Assembly (NCBI RefSeq): GCF_025758695.1
Contig: NZ_JANJQP010000002.1
Span: forward strand, 62,001-126,000
Length of the DNA stretch: 64,000 nucleotides
Source of the DNA: Oenococcus kitaharae
GTDB taxonomy: Bacteria > Bacillota > Bacilli > Lactobacillales > Lactobacillaceae
Reading direction: 5' to 3'
Of the stretch, positions 58,945-64,000 are shown piece by piece; the first letter of the stretch is position 1, and each line of letters opens with the position of its first letter. A program made the position numbers and the translations under genes. The notes beneath the pieces were generated by a model that saw only the letters and a list, made by a program, of their open reading frames with translations, was not told the DNA's origin and ran no database searches.

Positions 58945-58984
58945 AAAAAAGATCTGCAATCATTGCGATTGCAGATCTTTTTTA
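58945..58984. terminator. Terminator after nrdF
   Basis: The arm GATCTGCAATC (58951-58961) pairs with GATTGCAGATC (58967-58977), extended by A- and T-runs, so it also serves the converging CHAP gene. Confidence 0.95.
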
Positions 58985-58996
58985 AATTGCTTTTTA

Positions 58997-59656
58997 TCAG
59001 GGGTGGATATAAAGATAGCTGCTTGCAGCATACACGCGGCGAATATCTGGTCCAGCACTTGAAAAATTCCCTTCGGAAATTGTAATACTGCTATCACCAT
59101 TATTTGAAAGGACAACGCCTACATGGCCGTAAACACTAGCTCCTGCTTGTCCGGGGGCGAACACAACGACTGCCCCAGCAGCTGGGGAGTTATCGACTAA
59201 ATAGCCCCGTACAGCTGCACTTGCTGCCCAATTAGAAGCGTTTCCTAGGCTAGATGGCACCCAGGGAAGCATATTTTTTACGTACCAAGTGCAAGTGCCG
59301 TAAACGTAATTGTTGCTGCCGTTCATTACAGCTGTGTTATGAAACGCTATCTGCCGTGGTGCAGACGCTGCTTGCTCAGCCTGTTTTTGATCAGCGGCTT
59401 TTTTCTCGTCGGCGGCCTTTTTAGCGGCCTGCTCTTTAGCCTGCTGCTGATCTCTTATTTTCTTACTTGCAGCATCACTAGCTCTGCGCAGGTATTGATT
59501 AACAGCTTTTTTATCCGATGCGAAGTAGATAGGCGCTACTTGCGTTGTGCCTTGGCTGCTGGCTGCTTGTGCATTAGCTGATACACAGATTGCCGATAAT
59601 AATGCCAACGCAAAGAGTATTTTTTTATTAATGAAATATTTTATCCCTTTGATCAC
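58997..59656 (-). CDS. Secreted CHAP-domain peptidoglycan hydrolase
   Basis: 219 residues. Signal peptide of about 31 residues (hydrophobic core ILFALALLSAICVSANA, cleavage near AQA-A), an Ala/Lys/Gln-rich coiled segment (about 55-100), then CHAP with the catalytic Cys in YGTCTWYVKN and His in YGHVGVVLS. It should cleave wall peptides outside the cell. GTG 59656 is the only upstream start and has weak ribosome binding. A WalR-like box lies 44 bases upstream, fitting control by WalRK. Confidence 0.88.
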   Translation of the reverse strand: MIKGIKYFINKKILFALALLSAICVSANAQAASSQGTTQVAPIYFASDKKAVNQYLRRASDAASKKIRDQQQAKEQAAKKAADEKKAADQKQAEQAASAPRQIAFHNTAVMNGSNNYVYGTCTWYVKNMLPWVPSSLGNASNWAASAAVRGYLVDNSPAAGAVVVFAPGQAGASVYGHVGVVLSNNGDSSITISEGNFSSAGPDIRRVYAASSYLYIHP

Positions 59657-59699
59657 CCGATTAGTTTTCCAAATGAAAATTACGATAAAATGTCTTTAG

Positions 59700-59716
59700 A
59701 TAACAAATTTGTGACA
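59700..59716 (-). promoter_or_regulatory. WalR-like binding box
   Basis: Minus strand TGTCAC, five bases, TGTTAT; the WalR consensus is TGTWAH-N5-TGTWAH, so there is one mismatch. It lies in the leader region of the CHAP hydrolase gene. Confidence 0.45.
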
Positions 59717-59779
59717 GTTTGAAGAATTAACATAGGTTGTATTATACAAGAATGAGAATTAACAAGAAGAAAATTTGTA

Positions 59780-60013
59780 ACAATTGAATTTTTTACGTTT
59801 TTATTAACTTTTTCTGCCCTCTATCTTCTGCTTTAATTTTCGTTTTATTTCCTTTTTATATTCTTTTAATCTGGTCCGGCGATACTAATCTTGTTCCAAA
59901 GGAAACCACCCGCGGAGCACTCTCTGAAAAATAAACTATCCCTTCCAAATAAAAAAACTCTCTTCATAAATAATCCCGAAAAACCAAAAAACGCTTATCA
60001 AGGCGTTTTTTTC
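59780..60013 (+). ncRNA. Possible small RNA ending at an orphan terminator
   Basis: ACGC-TT/AAG-GCGT with a following T-run (59995-60013) forms a terminator although no plus-strand gene ends here (nrdF already terminates at 58984). The sequence before it has unpaired UC-rich stretches (CCCTCT, CTATCCCTTCC) that could pair with ribosome binding sites. The 5' end is not determined. Confidence 0.3.
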
Positions 60014-60038
60014 GTCTCAGTGTAAAATGGGTAGGAGA

Positions 60039-60055
60039 GTTAATGTAAATTTAAT
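60039..60055 (+). promoter_or_regulatory. CiaR-box-like direct repeat at the ciaR promoter
   Basis: GTTAAT, five bases, TTTAAT resembles the streptococcal CiaR box NTTAAG-N5-TTTAAG. It lies 10 bases upstream of CAAAAT (60066-60071), which ends 7 nt before the ciaR ATG, i.e. in place of a -35 box. Confidence 0.4.
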
Positions 60056-60078
60056 CGGAAAAGAGCAAAATCCTGAAT

Positions 60079-60780
60079 ATGGCAAACAGTTCTGTAAAAA
60101 TTCTTTTAATTGAAGATGATAAGACACTTAACGATGATATCGCTGCCATGCTTTCTGAAATTGCGACTGTCAAACAGGTTTTCAATGGTGCGGATGGTGA
60201 ATACGAAGCGGTTGAAGCGCCTTATGATTTAATCGTCTGTGATCTGATGCTGCCGGAAATGAATGGATTGGATATTATTAAGGAAATGCGGGACTCGCAT
60301 ATCGAGACTCCAGTATTAATCCTGACTGCTAAGGATTCTGTGGATGATAAAGTTAAGGGATTTGAAGTCGGTGCCGATGATTATCTGACTAAGCCTTTTC
60401 ATCGTGAGGAGCTCCTAGTTCGTGTCCAAGCCTTATTGCGGCGTGCTGGTATCGATACAGAAGAAAAAGAAATTAAAATTGGTGATCTGGCGATACACTT
60501 AGCTAACCGTACTGTCACGGTCGGTAAGCAAAATGTACAGTTGGTCGGAAAAGAATATGATATTTTGGTTTATTTGGCCAAAAATAAAAATATTATTATC
60601 ACTAAAGATCAGATCTTCGACCGTGTCTGGGGACTTGATTCCGAAACAACGACCAGCGTTGTTAATATTTATTTGAATAATCTACGACGCAAGTTGGAAT
60701 CGGTCGGGAAAAATGACTTAATAAAAACTTTAAGAAATGTTGGTTTTATTCTCGAATACGATGAACAAAGCAAAAATTAA
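60079..60780 (+). CDS. ciaR: Response regulator, CiaR-like
   Basis: 233 residues, OmpR type: EDD near residue 12, phosphoacceptor Asp in LIVCDLMLPEMNGL near 56, Lys in LTKPFHREELLVR, and a winged helix with DQIFDRVWGLDSETTTSVVNIY and RNVGFIL at the end. Similarity to streptococcal CiaR is clearest in the DNA-binding half. A CiaR-like repeat in its own promoter supports the name and suggests autoregulation. It overlaps the kinase gene by 20 bases. Probably leaderless. Confidence 0.8.
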   Translation: MANSSVKILLIEDDKTLNDDIAAMLSEIATVKQVFNGADGEYEAVEAPYDLIVCDLMLPEMNGLDIIKEMRDSHIETPVLILTAKDSVDDKVKGFEVGADDYLTKPFHREELLVRVQALLRRAGIDTEEKEIKIGDLAIHLANRTVTVGKQNVQLVGKEYDILVYLAKNKNIIITKDQIFDRVWGLDSETTTSVVNIYLNNLRRKLESVGKNDLIKTLRNVGFILEYDEQSKN

Positions 60781-62149
60781 TTTAAAACAATATGTGCGAT
60801 TGTTTTTTCTTGAAGCGATCGGTTTTTTAATGATTTTTTCTTTTGTCGGCGGATACATTTACTTTACATATACGCGTTCTGTTCAAGAGAACTTTGATCA
60901 AATTCTTAGCACGATGGTGATGCGAGTCCAAAGAGACTCTCAATTAAGCGGTGTCAAACGATTAACGATTCCAGGCCGGGAAAGTAACGACAATGATCCT
61001 AGCAAAAACTCGCCAGCTGGCACCAATCCTGTGCAAGGTGTGGGCGTTATCCAACCAGATGTTGCCGGGCAGGATACGATTTATTATGACAAAGACGGCA
61101 ATATCATTAACTATAATTCTTTGGGGCTGCGCTATTTTACATATGAAAATCTCTATAAAAAAATTATGGGTGATTTCTCCACTACTCAAGCAGTCAAATT
61201 AGGAGGGTCCTATTTCAGAGTCCGTCTGATTCGTCTGAGAAAACCTGTGATTTTGGTTTACAACGATCAAAAAAATGACAGCATCTTATTGGGCAAAGCT
61301 GATTATGCGGCTGTCACATATAATTTCGATTCTGAATTGGCGAATATTGAATCTTTTAGATCGGTTCTACTTTGGAGCTTGTTGTTTGCAGCAGTCTTAT
61401 CGTTAGTGGTCAGTTGGCTAGTTACCTTAAGAGTGATGAAACCCATTTTGCAATCATGGAAACAGCAACAAGATTTTGTTAATAATGCTGCCCATGAACT
61501 CAGGACCCCTTTAACTATTATTCAAAATAAGTTAGAGAATCTACTGCGTACGCCAACCAAACCAGTGGCTGATGTTTCTGAAAACATTGTAGTGTCATTA
61601 TCTGAGGTTCGTCGTCTGAATCAATTGACTTCAGATATGCTGACATTAGCAAAGACAGGCTCAAATATGTCGAGATTGGATCCTAAAACCATCGATGTAA
61701 AGAAATTTATTGATGAAGTCGTTGAGCCGTATTCCGAAATTGCGCAGTCTGAAAATAAGGTTTTCAATAGCGATATCAACGTTAAAGGGCAAATGACTTT
61801 TGACAATAAGCGTGTTCACCAATTAATTGTGATTCTCTTGGATAACGCATTGAAATATACAGATGAAAAAGGCAGCATCACACTTAAAGCACGGCGGGAT
61901 AAAAATAATTTGATCCTGGAAGTGGCTGACACGGGTCGCGGAATTTCTCAGGAAGCCAAACGGCATGTCTTTGATCGTTTTTACCGGGAAGAAAAATCAG
62001 GAAACCGTAATACAGGCGGTACTGGCCTTGGACTTTCGATTGCCAAGTGGATCGTGGACGCGTTCAAGGGAAAGATTACTGTGAGCGACAATTATCCGGA
62101 GGGCAGTGTTTTTAAGGTGGTCTTACCCAAATTAAAAGCAACTCATTAA
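60761..62149 (+). CDS. ciaH: Sensor histidine kinase, CiaH-like
   Basis: 462 residues. Membrane helices at about 14-36 and 197-220 flank a large external domain rich in Asn/Asp/Gly; HisKA has FVNNAAHELRTPLTII with the phosphorylated His near 247; HATPase has LLDNALKYTDEKG, DTGRGIS and GTGLGLSIAKW. ATG 60761 gives MNKAKINLKQYVRLFF; no separate ribosome binding site because translation is coupled to ciaR. CiaH senses cell-envelope stress in relatives. Confidence 0.82.
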   Translation: MNKAKINLKQYVRLFFLEAIGFLMIFSFVGGYIYFTYTRSVQENFDQILSTMVMRVQRDSQLSGVKRLTIPGRESNDNDPSKNSPAGTNPVQGVGVIQPDVAGQDTIYYDKDGNIINYNSLGLRYFTYENLYKKIMGDFSTTQAVKLGGSYFRVRLIRLRKPVILVYNDQKNDSILLGKADYAAVTYNFDSELANIESFRSVLLWSLLFAAVLSLVVSWLVTLRVMKPILQSWKQQQDFVNNAAHELRTPLTIIQNKLENLLRTPTKPVADVSENIVVSLSEVRRLNQLTSDMLTLAKTGSNMSRLDPKTIDVKKFIDEVVEPYSEIAQSENKVFNSDINVKGQMTFDNKRVHQLIVILLDNALKYTDEKGSITLKARRDKNNLILEVADTGRGISQEAKRHVFDRFYREEKSGNRNTGGTGLGLSIAKWIVDAFKGKITVSDNYPEGSVFKVVLPKLKATH

Positions 62150-62196
62150 AAACTTTGAATTGTCTCGTAAATTCGTACTAACTATTAGAGGGATTT

Positions 62197-63129
62197 ATGA
62201 AATTATCAAAGTTTTTATTTTCGGCATCTTTATTAAGCGGGATTTGGTTATTTAATGAAAGCGCACAGGCTGATTTATCCAGTAATCTTGTTATTCAGCA
62301 CATACAAGAAGGGATAGCGCGCAAATCTTGGCAGCCCGTTCAAGAAGAAAATTTTTTGAATCGGTCAGGAATGCTGCCGAGAAATAATTATCGCAATGGG
62401 CAAGGCCGCCCGGAAGGAATTGTGATTCATGAAACTGCTAACCCGACATCAACGATTTACAATGAAATTTCGTATATGTATGGACACTGGCAGTCGGCAT
62501 TTGTGCACGAATTTGTTGACGCTAATCATTTGGTGGGTGTTGCTAATACAGATTATCTTTGTTGGGGTGCTGGTACGATTGCCAATCAGCGCTTTATTCA
62601 AGTAGAACAGCTGGAAGTTCATAGCAAAGATGATTTCGCACGCGAGCAGTTGAATTTAGCTAAATTTACGGCTGATCAATTGTCCTATTACCGGCTTGGT
62701 ACGGGTCGTCGGAGAGCTACTATTTGGAGCCATGATGATGTTAGCCGTGTTTTGGGAGGCACCAATCATAGTGACCCGGTAAGTTATTGGAATAATTCTG
62801 CTTCCAATTGGTTTTCCGGCAGTTACAATATGGATGATTTTATATGGCTGGTTAATCAAATAAAATCAGCCACTCTCATGCGAGGGTATGGCCTGCCAAG
62901 CATTATTAAGCGTGATACACAAACATGTTGGCTGAAATTTGGCAGAAATACAGAAATTTTCGACCGGTCTGTTGCCGGCAAGGTTATCGGTAACTCAACA
63001 ACTTTATCTGCCAAAAATGTGACAGTTAAAGAAATTGATACTTTATCTAATGGCCAAGTTCTGGCACTGGTTTCTCAAAACAATAATATTCTGGGTTGGA
63101 CTGATTTAACTGCTCTAATTAAAATATAA
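62197..63129 (+). CDS. Secreted N-acetylmuramoyl-L-alanine amidase (amidase_2)
   Basis: 310 residues. Signal peptide of about 25 residues ending SAQA. The zinc amidase domain (about 50-215) has EGIVIHETANP with a zinc His, SAFVHEFVDANH, and WSHDDVSRVLGGTNHSDP with the second zinc His and catalytic residue. The C-terminal 80 residues resemble an SH3/GW-type wall-binding module. It cuts the bond between sugar and stem peptide in peptidoglycan. It follows ciaH by 47 bases and may be in its operon. Confidence 0.88.
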   Translation: MKLSKFLFSASLLSGIWLFNESAQADLSSNLVIQHIQEGIARKSWQPVQEENFLNRSGMLPRNNYRNGQGRPEGIVIHETANPTSTIYNEISYMYGHWQSAFVHEFVDANHLVGVANTDYLCWGAGTIANQRFIQVEQLEVHSKDDFAREQLNLAKFTADQLSYYRLGTGRRRATIWSHDDVSRVLGGTNHSDPVSYWNNSASNWFSGSYNMDDFIWLVNQIKSATLMRGYGLPSIIKRDTQTCWLKFGRNTEIFDRSVAGKVIGNSTTLSAKNVTVKEIDTLSNGQVLALVSQNNNILGWTDLTALIKI

Positions 63130-63169
63130 AAAAACGTTTGGCTGTTGTGTTCCTAACCAAACGTTTTTT
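63129..63169. terminator. Bidirectional terminator after the amidase gene
   Basis: AAAACGTTTGG and CCAAACGTTTT pair across about 14 bases, with A- and T-runs, between two converging genes. Confidence 0.9.
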
Positions 63170-63175
63170 TATATT

Positions 63176-63838
63176 TTAAATGGCATCGTACTGCAGCGTT
63201 GGAATCCGATCGTGCAAAACTCGTGCATATTTCTCATAGAGCCACACCCATAATGTCACCCAAGCAATACCGAAAGCTGCACCGGCAAGCGCATCACTTA
63301 AGAAATGATCCTGAAGGTAAAGCGTTGCTTCCATTAACAGCAACCCAAATGTAATCGTTCCCCAGCCAAACCAAAGCTGCAGGCTTGTCGAAGAAAGATT
63401 GGGCAGAACCAAGACGAAAATGATCGTGATAATGATAAATGTAGTTAGAGCATGATTAGAAGGGAAAGCGTAGCCTGAGGCTAAGTGGCCAATAGGGCGG
63501 GCTCGGCCAACAGCGACTTTAAAGATTTGCCCAATTGCTAAACCGCTGATATATGTAAGTAATACCCAAATAGCTGGAATGCGCAGATTCGAAAAATACA
63601 GTAGCCCAGCGATCACGACCGCATAAATAAAAGTTGCCAAAGGAGAGCCTAGCGCCGATATAATGGTCATTAAGCCATCTCCAAAGGAAAAACTTGTATT
63701 TCCTAGCGAACTTGTCAACCATCTATCGATGGATATTGTCATTCCAAATCTAATGCCGACCAAAACCAGCAGCAGCAAAAAAACAAGTGCGGCAGCAAGC
63801 CCGGCTTTTTTCAAAAATTTTGGCATCCTAACAATCAT
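63176..63838 (-). CDS. PAP2-superfamily membrane phosphatase
   Basis: 220 residues, six membrane helices. Phosphatase motifs are KVAVGRARP (about 107-115), PSNHAL where most relatives have PSGH, and YLQDHFLSDALAG near residue 178 with the nucleophilic His and Asp. Members dephosphorylate undecaprenyl diphosphate or phosphatidic acid-type lipids at the outer face. AGAGGT precedes the ATG. The first Arg of the usual SR-x6-H motif is replaced, so specificity is open. Confidence 0.85.
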   Translation of the reverse strand: MIVRMPKFLKKAGLAAALVFLLLLVLVGIRFGMTISIDRWLTSSLGNTSFSFGDGLMTIISALGSPLATFIYAVVIAGLLYFSNLRIPAIWVLLTYISGLAIGQIFKVAVGRARPIGHLASGYAFPSNHALTTFIIITIIFVLVLPNLSSTSLQLWFGWGTITFGLLLMEATLYLQDHFLSDALAGAAFGIAWVTLWVWLYEKYARVLHDRIPTLQYDAI

Positions 63839-63942
63839 CTTAACCTCTTAATAAAACCTTAATTATATTCATTATAGCTGAAAGGTATCTTTTATCATCG
63901 TGTTTTATTTATATGATTTGGGGCAAAAATCACATAGACAGT

Positions 63943-63965
63943 AAAAACCGAACATTCGGTTTTTG
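63943..63965. terminator. Hairpin terminator near the window end
   Basis: AAAAACCGAA (63943-63952) pairs with TTCGGTTTTT (63955-63964). It probably ends a gene beyond the window on the minus strand or an upstream transcript. Confidence 0.75.
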
Positions 63966-63967
63966 CT

Positions 63968-63976
63968 TGTGGATAA
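63968..63976 (-). promoter_or_regulatory. Perfect DnaA box
   Basis: TGTGGATAA on the plus strand, i.e. TTATCCACA on the minus strand, followed by AT-rich sequence to the window end. A further perfect copy stands at about 15547-15555. Confidence 0.4.
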
Positions 63977-64000
63977 AATTCGTAATTTATTACAAAAAAA

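Larger units (their letters stand above)
59657..60078. other. 422-base divergent region between CHAP and ciaR genes
   Basis: It holds the CHAP promoter area with a TATAAT on the minus strand (59746-59741), a WalR-like box, a pyrimidine-rich stretch, an orphan terminator (about 59985-60013) and the ciaR promoter with a direct repeat at 60039-60055. Confidence 0.6.

Overview
The window reads as a chromosomal segment of a low-GC lactic acid bacterium. The gene set (class Ib ribonucleotide reductase, mevalonate-type HMG-CoA synthase, WalRK, glucose-6-phosphate dehydrogenase, QueT, small Lactobacillales-specific families) fits Leuconostocaceae, and Oenococcus is my best guess, inferred from gene content only. 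The presence of soj/parA, spo0J/parB, rsmG and several DnaA boxes suggests it lies near the replication origin.

Layout. 1-5 kb: tail of a membrane protein, PgpA, tRNA-Gln and tRNA-Tyr, a candidate small RNA, a TauE/DUF1634/HAD operon, tRNA-Asn and two small DNA-associated proteins. 5-9 kb: thiolase plus MvaS, and an Rgg-type regulator whose start lies behind an A-AAA-AAG heptamer in another frame. 8.7-15 kb: a MerR/SDR pair with a 19-bp-spacer promoter, an RsgA/ABC transporter operon, three acetyltransferases and a small membrane protein. 15.6-34.0 kb: an 18.4-kb island integrated in the 3' end of tRNA-Lys(CTT). It is flanked by a 44-bp perfect direct repeat. 34-48 kb: WalRK-HtrA, RlmH, an AI-2E family transporter, RsmG-ParA-ORF68-ParB-DUF951, YchF, DUF1129, and a two-component system with a D-Ala-D-Ala carboxypeptidase. 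48-64 kb: GpmA, QueT, Zwf, an MFS protein, a CNNM/CBS protein, the nrd genes, CHAP and amidase cell-wall hydrolases, a CiaRH-like system and a PAP2 phosphatase.

The island has the left-end architecture of a phage satellite (PICI-like): integrase and regulator on the minus strand, then divergently an excisionase-like gene, a coupled small ORF, a primase and a replication-like gene. A repeated ATAATCGTA motif sits at the regulator promoter and in a large palindrome before the replication operon, and looks like the regulator's operator. The rest is cargo: an AraC/esterase/GntP metabolic module, then a defence zone with a truncated KAP-like NTPase, an Mrr nuclease, an HTH-fused C5 DNA methyltransferase, a divergent PmeII-like restriction enzyme and an AbiH protein beside the right attachment site. 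Several decayed genes lie between them, so the cargo has turned over repeatedly. I saw no capsid, packaging or conjugation genes.

A recurring feature of the backbone is that at least seven operons (TauE, thiolase, the HTH/coiled-coil gene, walR, rlmH, the AI-2E transporter and ciaR) have a -10-like hexamer exactly 7 nt before the start codon and no ribosome binding site, i.e. they look leaderless. All functional names rest on reading motifs by eye; no searches were run.
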